Shown piece after piece: positions 1 through 12,561 of a stretch of DNA of 64,000 bases. Source of the DNA: Apostichopus japonicus (lineage: Eukaryota > Echinodermata > Holothuroidea > Aspidochirotida > Stichopodidae); NCBI RefSeq assembly GCF_037975245.1, contig NC_092572.1, positions 246,001-310,000 on the forward strand, in the 5' to 3' direction. A model generated the notes under the pieces. The model was not told the DNA's origin. It saw only the letters and a list, made by a program, of their open reading frames with translations, and made no database searches. Each line of letters begins with the position of its first letter. Positions within the stretch are counted from its first letter, which is position 1. The position numbers and the translations under genes were made by a program.

Positions 1-71
1 CAAGAACACCTACACTTTCTATATGAAACCTTTGAGGACAGAATGTAAATAGGGCCAATGAAGAGACATAC

Positions 72-182
72 CTGAGGTCATCAGCAATCTCTGTGTTGTA
101 ACGAGGTTTCCTTTTAACTGCATTTACGTCTTCATGTAAACCCTCCAACAAGAATATCAAAAATTCCTGAGCATCTTGCTGA
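72..182 (-). CDS. USP2: USP2-like deubiquitinase, internal exon (QQDAQEF box)
   Basis: This 111-bp exon has AG at 183-184 and a GT donor at 70-71 (minus sense). It reads QQDAQEFLIFLLEGLHEDV and onward to IADDL. The QQDAQEF box is the conserved QQD motif of the ubiquitin-specific protease catalytic core (family C19), which follows the Cys box. The LLEGLHEDVN stretch resembles USP2. The first base completes a codon from the upstream exon at 5204 (phase 2 to 2), giving GYSQQDAQEF. The remaining Cys, His and Asp/Asn parts of the domain, including the C-terminal His box, must lie to the left of the window. The USP2 versus USP21 assignment is uncertain. Confidence 0.88.
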
Positions 183-239
183 CTGTTGGAGATATGTAAT
201 AAAGATGGTATGACGATAGAAAATGATGAGTGATACTTA

Positions 240-3200
240 TACTGGCAATCAGCATTATACGCATGCAACCAGTCAGGCTGGTTTTAAGGTGCTGGTAATC
301 AGCATTACAAGCATGCAACCAGTCAGGCTGGTGTTAAGGTGCTGGCAATCAGGATTATAAGCATGCAACCAGTCAGGCTGGTGTTAAGGTGCTGGCAATC
401 AGTATTACAAGCATGCAACCAGTCAGTCTGGTTTTAAGGTGCTGGCAATCATTATTACAAGCATGCAACCAGTCAGGCTGGTGGTAAGGTGCTGGCAATC
501 AGCATTATAAGCATGCAACCAGTCAGGCTGGTGTTAAGGTGCTGGCAATCATTATTACAAGCATGCAACCAGTCAGGCTGGTGGTAAGGTGCTGGCAATC
601 AGCATTACAAGCATGCAACCAGTCAGGCTGGTGTTAAGGTGCTGGCAATCAGGATTATAAGCATGCAACCAGTCAGGCTGGTGTTAAGGTGCTGGCAATC
701 ATTATTACAAGCATGCAACCAGTCAGGCTGGTTTTAAGGTGCTGGCAATCATTATTACAAGCATGCAACCAGTCAGGCTGGTGGTAAGGTGCTGGCAATC
801 AGCATTATAAGCATGCAACCAGTCAGGCTGGTGTTAAGGTGCTGGCAATCATTATTACAAGCATGCAACCAGTCAGGCTGGTGGTAAGGTGCTGGCAATC
901 AGCATTATAAGCATGCAACCAGTCAGGCTGGTGGTAAGGTGCTGGCAATCAGTATTATAAGCATGCAACCAGTCAGGCTGGTGGTAAGGTGCTGGCAATC
1001 AGCATTATAAGCATGCAACCAGTCAGGCTGGTGTTAAGGTGCTGGCAATCAGCATTATAAGCATGCAACCAGTCAGGCTGGTGGTAAGGTGCTGGCAATC
1101 AGCATTATTACAAGCATGCAACCAGTCAGGCTGGTGGTAAGGTGCTGACAATCAGCATTATAAGCATGCAACCAGTCAGGCTGGTGGTAAGGTGCTGGCA
1201 ATCAGCATTATAAGCATGCAACCAGTCAGGCTTGTTTTAAGGTGCTGGCAATCAGCATTATAAGCATGCAACCAGTCAGGCTGGTGTTAAGGTGCTGGCA
1301 ATCATTATTACAAGCATGCAACCAGTCAGACTGGTGGTAAGGTCCTGGCAATCAGCATTATAAGCATGCAACCAGTTAGGCCGGTGTTTAGGTGCTGGCA
1401 ATATGTATTATAAGCATGCTACCAGTCAGACTGGTGTTAAGGTGCTGGCAATCATTATTACAAGCATGCAACCAGTCAGGCTGGTGGTAAGGTGCTGGCA
1501 ATCAGCATTATAAGCATGCAACCAGTCAGGCTGGTGGTAAGGTGCTGGCAATCAGTATTATAAGCATGCAACTAGTCAGGCTGGTGGTAAGGTGCTGGCA
1601 ATCAGCATTATAAGCATGCAACCAGTCAGGCTGGTGTTAAGGTGCTGGCAATCAGCATTATAAGCATGCAACCAGTCAGGCTGGTGGTAAGGTGCTGGCA
1701 ATCAGCATTATAAGCATGCAACCTGTCAGGCTGGTGGTAAGGTGCTGACAATCAGCATTATAAGCATGCAACCAGTCAGGCTGGTGGTAAGGTGCTGGCA
1801 ATCAGCATTATAAGCATGCAACCAGTCAGGCTCGTTTTAAGGTGCTGGCAATCACCATTATAAGCATGCAACCAGTCAGGCTGGTGTTAAGGTGCTGGCA
1901 ATCATTATTACAAGCATGCAACCAGTCAGACTGGTGGTAAGGTGCTGGCAATCAGCATTATAAGCATGCAACCAGTCAGGCCGGTGTTTAGGTGCTGGCA
2001 ATATGTATTATAAGCATGCTACCAGTCAGACTGGTGGTAAGGTGCTGGTAATTAGCATTATAAGCATGCAACCAGTCAGGCTGGTGTTAAGGTGCTGGCA
2101 ATCGGCATTATAAGCATGCAACCAGTCAGACTGGTGGTAAGGTGCTGGCAATCTGTATTATAAGCATGCAACCAGTCAGGCTGGTGGTAAGGTGCTGGCA
2201 ATCAGCATTATAAGCATGCAACCAGTCAGGCTGGTGTTAAGGTGCTGGCAATTACCATTATAAGCATGCAACCAGTCAGGCTGGTGTTAAGGTGCTGGCA
2301 ATCTGTATTATAAGCATGCAACCAGTCAGGCTGGTGGTAAGGTGCTGGCAATCAGTATTATAAGCATGCAACCAGTCAGGCTGGTGTTAAGGTGCTGACA
2401 ATCAGCATTATAAGCATGCAACCAGTCAGACTGGTGGTAAGGTGCTGGCAATTAGCATTATAAGCATGCAACCAGTCAGGCTGGTGTTAAGGTGCTGGCA
2501 ATCATTATGACAAGCATGCAACCAGTCAGGCTGGTGTTAAGGTGCTGGCAATCTGTATTATAAGCATGCAACCAGTCAGGCTGGTGTTAAGGTGCTGGCA
2601 ATCAGCATTATAAGCATGCAACCAGTCAGGCTGGTGGTAAGGTGCTGGCAATCAGCATTATAAGCATGCAACCTGTCAGGCTGGTGGTAAGGTGCTGACA
2701 ATCAGCATTATAAGCATGCAACCAGTCAGGCTGGTGGTAAGGTGCTGGCAATCAGCATTATAAGCATGCAACCAGTCAGGCTCGTTTTAAGGTGCTGGCA
2801 ATCAGCATTATAAGCATGCAACCAGTCAGGCTGGTGTTAAGGTGCTGGCAATCATTATTACAAGCATGCAACCAGTCAGACTGGTGGTAAGGTGCTGGCA
2901 ATCAGCATTATAAGCATGCAACCAGTCAGGCCGGTGTTTAGGTGCTGGCAATATGTATTATAAGCATGCTACCAGTCAGACTGGTGGTAAGGTGCTGGTA
3001 ATTAGCATTATAAGCATGCAACCAGTCAGGCTGGTGTTAAGGTGCTGGCAATCGGCATTATAAGCATGCAACCAGTCAGACTGGTGGTAAGGTGCTGGCA
3101 ATCTGTATTATAAGCATGCAACCAGTCAGGCTGGTGGTAAGGTGCTGGCAATCAGCATTATAAGCATGCAACCAGTCAGGCTGGTGTTAAGGTGCTGGCA

Positions 3201-5089
3201 ATTAGCATTATAAGCATGCAACCAGTCAGGCTGGTGTTAAGGTGCTGGCAATCTGTATTATAAGCATGCAACCAGTCAGGCTGGTGGTAAGGTGCTGGCA
3301 ATCAGTATTATAAGCATGCAACCAGTCAGGCTGGTGTTAAGGTGCTGACAATCAGCATTATAAGCATGCAACCAGTCAGACTGGTGTTAAGGTGCTGGCA
3401 ATTAGCATTATAAGCATGCAACCAGTCAGGCTGGTGTTAAGGTGCTGGCAATCATTATTACAAGCATGCAACCAGTCAGGCTGGTGTTAAGGTGCTGGCA
3501 ATCTGTATTATAAGCATGCAACCAGTCAGACTGGTGGTAAGGTGCTGGCAATCTGTATAATAAGCATGCAACCAGTCAGGCTGGTGTTAAGGTACTGACA
3601 ATCAGCATTATAAGCATGCAACCAGTCAGGCTGGTGGTAAGGTGCTGACAATCAGCATTATAAGCATGCAACCAGTCAGGCTGGTGGTAAGGTGCTGGCA
3701 ATCAGCATTATAAGTATGCAACCAGTCAGGCTGGTGGTAAGGTGCTGGCAATCAGCATTATAAGCATGCAACCAGTCAGACTGGTGGTAAGGTGCTGGCA
3801 ATGAACATTATAAGCATGCAACCAGTCAGGCTGGTGTTAAGGTGCTGGCAATCAGCATTATAAGCATGCAACCAGTCAGGCTGGTGGTAAGGTGCTGGCA
3901 ATCAGCATTATAAGCATGCAACCAGTCAGGCTCGCTTTAAGGTGCTGGCAATCAGCATTATAAGCATGCAACCAGTCAGGCTGGTGTTAAGGTGCTGGCA
4001 ATCATTATTACAAGCATGCAACCAGTCAGACTGGTGGTAAGGTGCTGGCAATCAGCATTATAAGCATGCAACCAGTCAGGCCGGTGTTTAGGTGCTGGCA
4101 ATATGTATTATAAGCATGCTACCAGTCAGACTGGTGGTAAGGTGCTGGTAATTAGCATTATAAGCATGCAACCAGTCAGGCTGGTGTTAAGGTGCTGGCA
4201 ATCGGCATTATAAGCATGCAACCAGTCAGACTGGTGGTAAGGTGCTGGCAATCTGTATTATAAGCATGCAACCAGTCAGGCTGGTGGTAAGGTGCTGGCA
4301 ATCAGCATTATAAGCATGCAACCAGTCAGGCTGGTGTTAAGGTGCTGGCAATTAGCATTATAAGCATGCAACCAGTCAGGCTGGTGTTAAGGTGCTGGCA
4401 ATCTGTATTATAAGCATGCAACCAGTCAGGCTGGTGGTAAGGTGCTGGCAATCAGTATTATAAGCATGCAACCAGTCAGGCTGGTGTTAAGGTGCTGACA
4501 ATCAGCATTATAAGCATGCAACCAGTCAGACTGGTGGTAAGGTGCTGGCAATTAGCATTATAAGCATGCAACCAGTCAGGCTGGTGTTAAGGTGCTGGCA
4601 ATCATTATTACAAGCATGCAACCAGTCAGGCTGGTGTTAAGGTGCTGGCAATCTGTATTATAAGCATGCAACCAGTCAGACTGGTGGTAAGGTGCTGGCA
4701 ATCTGTATTATAAGCATGCAACCAGTCAGGCTGGTGTTAAGGTACTGACAATCAGCATTATAAGCATGCAACCAGTCAGGCTGGTGGTAAGGTGCTGACA
4801 ATCAGCATTATAAGCATGCAACCAGTCAGGCTGGTGTTAAGGTGCTGGCAATCAGCATTATAAGTATGCAACCAGTCAGGCTGGTGTTAAGGTGCTGGCA
4901 ATCAGCATTATAAGCATGCAACCAGTCAGACTGGTGGTAAGGTGCTGGCAATGAACATTATAAGCATGCAACCAGTCAGGCTGGTGTTAAGGTGCTGGCA
5001 ATCAGCATTATAAGCATGCAACCTGTCAGGCTGGTGTTAAGGTGCTGGCAATCAGCATTATAAGCATGCAACCAGTCAGGCTGGTGGTA
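240..5089. repeat. 50-bp minisatellite array in USP intron 4
   Basis: About 97 near-identical 50-bp units run without interruption. The consensus core contains gcatgcaaccagtcaggctg followed by a variable gtg/ggt/ttt triplet, then taaggtgctggcaatc. Each unit carries a GCATGC palindrome and an ACCAG-5nt-CTGGT dyad. One unit near 1101 is longer by 3 bp. Diagnostic variants (a ccggtgttta unit followed by atatgtatta and gcatgctacc) recur at 1381, 1981, 2931 and 4081. They mark higher-order blocks of 12, 19 and 23 units. The array fills almost the whole intron between the exons at 182 and 5204. Confidence 0.97.
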
Positions 5090-5203
5090 GTATTAATGAA
5101 ACAAAATTTAGCAAAGCTAAGAGAGAAAATGGCTCACAGATCAGTTTCATAGACAAGAAATGAGAAGAGACAAGTGCTTGACTGAGAGAACAGCACAACT
5201 AAC

Positions 5204-5315
5204 CTGTAACCAGCAAATTGCTTTGCAAACTTCTCGACTTGACTCTTAAACTGTCGAGGACTGAAGTATCGTTCTCCATTTGGTTTCCATAGTTGAATCA
5301 TGACCTGTGTGTATG
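5204..5315 (-). CDS. USP2: USP2-like deubiquitinase, internal exon (SPRQFK region)
   Basis: This 112-bp exon lies between the acceptor ttttcacag (5316 onward, minus sense) and the donor CAG/GTTAG at 5203. It reads AYTQVMIQLWKPNGERYFSP, then RQFKSQVEKFAKQFAGY. The spacing and the SP-x-x-FK...GY pattern match the segment between the Cys box and the QQDAQEF box of USP2 (SPSEFKTQ...FVGYNQQD in the vertebrate protein). The 2-nt start joins in phase with the G left by the exon at 9800. An alternative downstream AG at 5305 would break the phase and was not used. Confidence 0.88.
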
Positions 5316-5482
5316 CTGTGAAAAGCAAAATGTCCTAAATGATTCCAGAACTCATGAAACAGTCTTTCAGTATGTGTTACCTACTACCACATAAAAAAAA
5401 CAATGAGTTCACCTTGTAATGTATTTCAGGATGTAAATTTAACCATTCTGTGAAGTGTGAAACTCTACTCACTATTGCTGTC

Positions 5483-5683
5483 ACCCTCAATACATATCTA
5501 GCAATAATAAATATATTGCAGGTGGTCTCTTAGAAAACCCTAAATAAGCAGATAGCACTAATAACTATAGGTGGTCTCTTTGACACCTTAAATACAGAGC
5601 TAGCAATATTAAATATACTGCAGTTGGTCTCTTACATACCCTCAATACTAAGCTAGCACTAATAAATAAAGGTGGTCTCTTGT
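5483..5683. repeat. short tandem repeat (about 55-60 bp, 3-4 diverged units)
   Basis: Diverged units contain a ggtggtctctt block followed by ctcaata/taagctagcactaataaata. They abut the left edge of the 89-bp array, and the last ggtggtctctt runs directly into its first unit. No coding content is seen. Confidence 0.7.
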
Positions 5684-8600
5684 ATCAGCCAACCCTTTGT
5701 ATTACTGCTGCCTTGTATGCACACATTACACTACTCATCTAGTACCAACCTCACACAGTCAACATACCTTGTATCAGCTGACCCTTTATATTACTGCTGC
5801 CTTGTATGCACACATTACACTACTCATCTAGTACCAACCTCACACAGTCAACATACCTTGTATCAGCTGACCCTTTGTATTACTGCTGCCTTGTATACAC
5901 ACATTACACTACTCATCTAGTACCAACCTCACACAGTCAACATACCTTGTATCAGCTGACCCTTTGTAATACTGCTGCCTTGTATACACACATTACACTA
6001 CTCATCTAGTACCAACCTCATACACTCAACATACCTTGTATCAGCTGACCCTTTGTATTACTGCTGCCTTGTATACACACATTACACTACTCATCTAGTA
6101 CCAACCTCATACACTCAACATACCTTGTATCAGCCAACCCTTTGTTTTACTGCTGCCTTGTATACACACATTACACTACTCATCTAGTACCAACCTCATA
6201 CACTCAACATACCTTGTATCAGCCAACCCTTTGTTTTACTGCTGCCTTGTATGCACACATTACACTACTCATCTAGTACCAACCTCATACACTCAACATA
6301 CCTTGTATCAGCCAACCCTTTGTTTTACTGCTGCCTTGTATGCACACATTACACTACTCATCTAGTACCAACCTCATACACTCAACATACCTTGTATCAG
6401 CCAACCCTTTGTTTTACTGCTGCCTTGTATGCACACATTACACTACTCATCTAGTACCAACCTCATACACTCGACATACCTTGTATCAGCTGACCCTTTA
6501 TATTACTGCTGCCTTGTATACACACATTACAGTATTCATCTAGTACCAACCTCACACAGTCAACATACCTTGTACCAGCTGACCCTTTGTATTACTGCTG
6601 CCTTGTATACACACATTACACTATCCATCTAGTACCAACCTCATACAGTCAACATACCTTGTATCGGCTGACTCTTTGTATTACTGCTGCCTTATATGCA
6701 CACATTACACTACTCATCTAGTACCAACCTCATACACTCAACATACCTTGTATCAGCCAACCCTTTGTTTTACTGCTGCCTTGTATGCACACATTACACT
6801 ATTCATCTAGTACCAACCTCATACACTCAACATACCTTATACCAGCTGACCCTTTGTATTACTGCTGCCTTGTATACACACATTACACTATTTATCTAGT
6901 ACCAACCTCACACAGTCAACATACCTTGTATCAGCTGACCCTTTGTATTACTGCTGCCTTATATGCACACATTACACTATTCATCTAGTACCAACCTCAC
7001 ACAGTCAACATACCTTGTATCAGCTGACCCTTTGTTTTACTGCTGCCTTATATGCACACATTACACTATTCATCTAGTACCAACCTTATATATTCGACAT
7101 ACCTTGTATCAGCTGACCCTTTGTATTACTGCTGCCTTGTATGCACACATTACACTATTCATCTAGTACCAACCTCATACAGTCAACATACCTTGTATCA
7201 GCTGACCCTTTGTATTACTGCTGCCTTATATGCACACATTACACTATTCATCTAGTACCAACCTTATATATTCAACATACCTTGTATCAGCTGACCCTTT
7301 GTATTACTGCTGCCTTGTATGCACACATTACACTATTCATCTAGTACCAACCTCATACAGTCAACATACCTTGTATCAGCTGACCCTTTGTACTACTGCT
7401 GCCTTATATGCACACATTACACTATTTATCTAGTACAACCTTATATATTCAACATACCTTGTATCAGCTGACCCTTTGTATTACTGCTGCCTTGTATACA
7501 CACATTACACTATTCATCTAGTACCAACCTCACATAGTCAACATACCTTGTATTAGCCAACCCTTTGTATTACTTCTGCCTTATATGCACACATTACAGT
7601 ATTCATCTAGTACCAACCTCATACAGTCAACATACCTTGTATCGGCTGACCCTTTGTATTACTGCTGCCTTGTATGCACACATTACACTATTTATCTAGT
7701 ACCAACCTCATACAGTCAACATACCTTGTATCAACTGACCCTTTGTATTACTGCTGCCTTATATGCACACATTACACTATCCATCTAGTACCAACCTTAT
7801 ATATTCAACAAACCTCATATCAGCCAACCCTTTGTATTACTGCTGCCTTGTATACACACATTACACTATTCATCTAGTACCAACCTCATACAGTAAACAT
7901 ACCTTGTATCAACTGACCCTTTGTATTACTGCTGCCTTATATGCACACATTACACTATTCATCTAGTACCAACCTCATATAGTTAACAAACCTCATATCA
8001 GCCAACCCTTTTCATTACTGCTGCCTTATATGCACACACTACAGTATTCATCTAGTACCAACCTCACATAGTCAACATACCTTGTATTAGCCAACCCTTT
8101 GTATTACTTCTGCCTTATATACACACATTACACTACTCATCTAGTACCAACCTCATACAGTAAACATACCTTGTATCAACTGACCCTTTGTATTACTGCT
8201 GCCTTATATGCACACATTACACTATTCATCTAGTACCAACCTCATATAGTCAACAAACCTCATATCAGCCAACCCTTTTCATTACTGCTGCCTTATATGC
8301 ACACACTACAGTATTCATCTAGTACCAACCTCATACAGTCAACATACCTTGTATTAGCCAACCCTTTGTATTACTGCTGCCTTGTATGCACACATTACAC
8401 TATTTATCTAGTACCAACCTCATACAGTCAACAAACCTCATATCAGTTGACCCTTTGTATTTTCCTGCCTTGTATGCACAGTTTTGCACACATTACACTT
8501 TTTATCTAGTACCAACCTCACATAGTCAACAAACCTCATATCAGCCAACCCTTTGTATTACTGCTGCCTTGTATGCACACATTACACTATTCATCTAGTA

Positions 8601-9797
8601 CCAACCTCACACAGTCAACATACCTTGTATCAGCCGACCCTTTGTATTACTGCTGCCTTGTATGCACACATTACACTACTCATCTAGTACCAACCTCATA
8701 CAGTCAGCATACCTTATACCAGCTGACCCTTTGTATTACTGCTGCCTTGTATGCACACATTACACTATTTATCTAGTACCAACCTCATACAGTCAACAAA
8801 CCTCATATCAGTTGACCCTTTGTATTTTCCTGCCTTGTATGCACAGTTTTGCACACATTACACTTTTTATCTAGTACCAACCTCACATAGTCAACAAACC
8901 TCATATCAGCCAACCCTTTGTATTACTGCTGCCTTGTATGCACACATTACACTATTCATCTAGTACCAACCTTATATATTCAACATACCTTGTATCAGCT
9001 GACCCTTTGTATTACTGCTGCCTTGTATGCACACATTACACTACTCATCTAGTACCAACCTCATACAGTCAACATACCTTGTATCAGCTGACCCTTTGTA
9101 TTTTCCTGCCTTGTATGCACAGTTTTGCACACATTACACTTTTTATCTAGTACCAACCTCACATAGTCAACAAACCTCATATCAGCCAACCCTTTGTATT
9201 ACTGCTGCCTTGTATGCACACATTACACTATTCATCTAGTACCAACCTTATATATTCAACAAACCTTGTATCAGCCAACCCTTTGTTTTACTGCTGCCTT
9301 GTATACACACATTACACTACTCATCTAGTACCAACCTCATACAGTCAGCATACCTTATACCAGCCAACCCTTTGTATTACTGCTGCCTTGTATACACACA
9401 TTACACTATTCATCTAGTACCAACCTCATACAGTCAACATACCTACATATTAGCTGACCCTTTGTACTACTGCTGCCTTGTATACACACATTACACTATT
9501 CATCTAGTACCAACCTCATACAGTCAACATACCTTGTATCAGCTGACCCTTTGTATTACTGCTGCCTTGTATGCACACATTACACTATTTATCTAGTACC
9601 AACCTCACACAGTCAACATACCTTGTATCAGCTGACCCTTTGTATTACTGTTGCCTTGTATACACACATTACACTATTCATCTAGTACCAACCTCATACA
9701 GTCAACATACCTTGTATCAGCTGACCCTTTGTATTACTGCTGCCTTGTATACACACATTACACTATTCATCTAGTACCAACCTCATAAAGTCAACAT
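5684..9797. repeat. 89-bp tandem array carrying a copied exon end and splice donor
   Basis: About 46 units of 89 bp fill USP intron 3. A few 98-bp variants have a tattttcctgcc...cagttttgcac insertion (for example near 8456, 8821 and 9101). Read on the minus strand, each unit contains a near copy of the last ~22 nt of the exon at 9800-9923 and the following intron start. The shared core is ACAAAGGGTCAGCT[A/G]ATACAAG, then GTATGTTGACT. The array is therefore an amplification of an exon-intron junction. It produces many overlapping 67-codon plus-strand frames, which are repeat artefacts. Confidence 0.96.
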
Positions 9798-9799
9798 AC

Positions 9800-9923
9800 C
9801 TTGTATTAGCTGACCCTTTGTTGTGCTACTTGTGTTAAGGTCAAGATGATAGTCTTCCTTCAGACAATATTCCAACAAAGCCTTGATGTGACTCAGACAC
9901 TGAACTATTGCATTCAAGAAACA
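9800..9923 (-). CDS. USP2: USP2-like deubiquitinase, exon with catalytic Cys
   Basis: This 124-bp exon has acceptor tttcaaacag and donor ACAAG/GTATGT. It begins with the predicted nucleophile cysteine: CFLNAIVQCLSHIKALLEYC, then LKEDYHLDLNTSSTTKGQLIQ. With the preceding exon it makes the classical Cys box LSNLGNT-CFLNAIVQCL of family C19 proteases. The donor leaves one base (phase 1), which the exon ending at 5315 completes. The last 22 nt of this exon are the source of the adjacent 89-bp array. Confidence 0.9.
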
Positions 9924-11235
9924 CTGTTTGAAAGATAAATATAATTGTCATAAGCACTTTACAAAATCATCACAGAGAAGTTTCTACTCATGTATCTAGT
10001 ACAACATGTATCTTATCTTTAAAAGCCACATGTCTTTACTGGTCAAACTTGAAGTGATAACCAACTTGTGTGTAAATGTCTGAGTAGTGATCTACTGCCA
10101 GATGTCTGCAATAAGGTTAGCAAGATATTAAGTTAACATCTGTACACAATTTTCTGTTTTTGAATATATTCTAGAATTGCTAGTTATGTTGATGATAACC
10201 TCCTATCAGCTGATGTTACACCACTACACTGTGGTATATATCCATATACTTCAATGGATAAATAATGTAGGTCTTCATGCAGAACATGAGAGATGAATAT
10301 ATCTTATAACTGCGTCACAAATTCAGTGGTATAGGCTAGATTTCCCCCATTGTCCAGTAATGCATTTTCACTCGGCCTATAGACTGTCAGTGTCTGATCG
10401 ACTGTTGTTACAACACCGTTCAAAATGCATTGAACTGACATTTAGCCACGAGTCTCATTTGTTTTCTGGGAACATTATTAGAAACTAACGTTAGGCGACT
10501 TTATTAGTGTACAGATTTTTGCTAACGATGTTGTAAGATAATATATCGCGCATGTTTTTAAATAATTTATGTATTGTATGGTTTGGGTGTTATTCAGAAA
10601 CTATTTTATTGAATTGACTTTCGTTTTTAATGAAATATAATTAGGCTCAATAATTCTTCAAAGCCTTCATGTTTTTGGTCGTCCGAAGGACTACCAAGCA
10701 CACAACATTTTGAAAGATTTGGTAGTCTGAGGTAATTTCTAGTCGTCCGGACGACCGTGAAAATCAACATTGGGAGCATTGCTAATGGGGTTATCGTTAT
10801 TGCTCACACCAGGCTATGGTAAACTGTACACTTTTCGGTCATTTCTGGTCATTTCTTGGTCAAGTGGTGTTTTTAGCAATGGGATAGTTTTCATACCATG
10901 AACTAGATCTGATTTGTTTCACAAAAGTTCTGTGGATTCCTTGCTTTAAATGAGATTAGGAAGTTATCTGGGATTGGGATTAAGCTCGCCAAGATACAAG
11001 TTTCTCTTTTTTTCATATTTTTTTGGCAACTGATATTAATCCAGTGCTGGTGAGTTTACAACATATAAACATTAGGTTAATAAACGATCAGCTGAGGACA
11101 ATAGATCAATCAGAATCAAGAATTTATGAATGAAATGTAAATACAAATCCATATCAAAATCTCCTTACATAATAAATACCATGTACAGGTGTACTGTAAA
11201 TACTGTCAACCATACTTTTTAATGCATTTACTCAC
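9924..11235 (-). other. USP intron 2, with a short palindrome
   Basis: This is unique AT-rich intron sequence with no supportable ORF. It contains a perfect 14-bp palindrome GTCGTCCGGACGAC at 10742-10755. A related ggtcgtccgaaggac motif lies about 65 bp upstream (near 10680), and the two may be the ends of a small decayed insertion. Confidence 0.6.
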
Positions 11236-11298
11236 TGTATTGCCAAGGTTACTTAAACCAACCAAACCTTCTTTGTCAAGTGTCAGTCGGGTAGAATT
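11236..11298 (-). CDS. USP2: USP2-like deubiquitinase, exon with NLGNT box
   Basis: This 63-bp exon (21 codons, phase 0 at both ends) lies between tatctttcag and the donor ATACA/GTGAGT. It reads NSTRLTLDKEGLVGLSNLGN plus T. GLxNLGNT directly precedes the catalytic Cys in ubiquitin-specific proteases, and here the intron splits the box between T and C. An ORF search would miss an exon this short, but the motif and splice phases make it secure. Confidence 0.88.
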
Positions 11299-11817
11299 CT
11301 GAAAGATAAGTTTGTGGGAAAACATACTTTATCAAAAGTGTAAGCCAAACCATACAGCTAGTGTTACTTTAACATTACAATGTTTAACATAACCCTTACA
11401 AAGTGATCAATAATGTACGTAGTGCAGATCGAGGCAAATAGACCGTGTGATCCCACCGCTGTCTCAACCACACATCAGAAATTAACAGTAGCTTTAAGCA
11501 AAATCTTGTATGTAGACCTAATTCATAGCCCAAAATATGCATCAGAATCACCACTGAAACCTAAATTTTACTTTTATCACTGGAGGTTTCTTTGCAAACT
11601 CATAGAGTCACTTTCAACAACCCAAAGGCAACACAACCTCATGTTTAAAGTCCTGGATCTGCCCCAGCCTTTGCAATCATTTTTGGGAAGTTAATACAAT
11701 CTGAATCCAATTATAAATATCTTAGCATCAAAGGAACAGACATAAACTAAATCACACGTTACAGAGAAGTCATACAGAGGGAAGAGAGGTAAAGTTGTGT
11801 AATGAGATCAAACTTAC

Positions 11818-12561
11818 ATTTAGAGGGCTAAGGAGACTTGATGATCTATTTAACTTGCGAGTCCTGGATGAGCATCTACTACGGTCTCGTGGAGATTCAG
11901 AGTCAGATGTTTGGCTGCTGGATGGATAACTATCTTGTCTTGACAAACGACTAGATGGTGAGGAGAGATAACTGCTTCTAGAGTAGTCTCTAGTATCTGA
12001 ATGTTGATATGACCTTTGACCTGGAGAGTTGTTTGTACTGTAACTTAGTAGTCGAGATTTTTGAATTCTGTCACTTACATTTCCAAATGAGGACTCTTTG
12101 TAGGTAGTTCTCAGCGGATATTCATCTACTTGTAGCAAGTTTACACCTCTAGTTAAGTCACTGATGCTTCTGCTCCTATGATTACCAGTCTGTGATAGAT
12201 TATACTTCAAGGTAGAGTCATCTCTGTATCTTGAGCTGTAGTAGCTGCTACCTACATCAGAGCTATGGGTTGCTCGCAGTGGCTGATTGGTTCCTAAGGT
12301 TGATGGCAAGCTGGTTTTTTTTGGCCTAAAACTAGAAGTTGATTTATAGTCTGTGAGCCTCAACCTACGACCCTTGTCATCTAGTGGGCCTGGACCTCTT
12401 GGTAGAGGTCTATGGTTGGAGGTTTCCCTGTTGAGTATGGGTGTTTTAGAGCCATAGGAAGAACAGTAAGAAGAAGGTGGATGGGGCTTGAGGATCGAGT
12501 CCTTACCCTGCCTGGATGAAGGTCTGAAAGGCAGAGGCGATCGAGCAGTGCGGACAGACAT
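11818..12561 (-). CDS. USP2: USP2-like deubiquitinase, first coding exon (disordered N-terminus)
   Basis: This exon has 248 codons from ATG at 12561 to the donor AAAT/GTAAGT. The frame opens upstream only as far as a TGA, so 12561 is the first in-frame ATG. The product is rich in Ser, Arg, Tyr and Pro and has low-complexity RS/SY tracts (SSYCSSYGSK, RSRSISDLTRG, SYPSSSQTSDSESPRDRSR). It probably works as a disordered regulatory region, as in the long USP2 and USP21 isoforms. It ends LSSLLSPLN in phase with the NLGNT exon. Upstream noncoding exons may exist but cannot be placed. The intron to 11299 holds nothing else supportable. Confidence 0.78.

Noticed and set aside
5204-5304. Alternative acceptor AG at 5305 for the second-last USP exon
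   Set aside because: It would break the splice phase with the exon at 9800. The acceptor at 5316 restores it and adds residues that fit the family alignment.
5672-9774. Dozens of overlapping 67-74-codon plus-strand frames (MHTLHYSSSTNL...)
   Set aside because: They are one repeat unit read over and over in an intron array. The coding strand of the gene is the opposite one.
240-9797. CRISPR-like direct repeats
   Set aside because: Units are contiguous with no unique spacers, in a eukaryotic intron context with no cas genes.
11413-11694. 93-codon plus frame
   Set aside because: Lies antisense in an intron of the USP gene, with no domain and atypical content.
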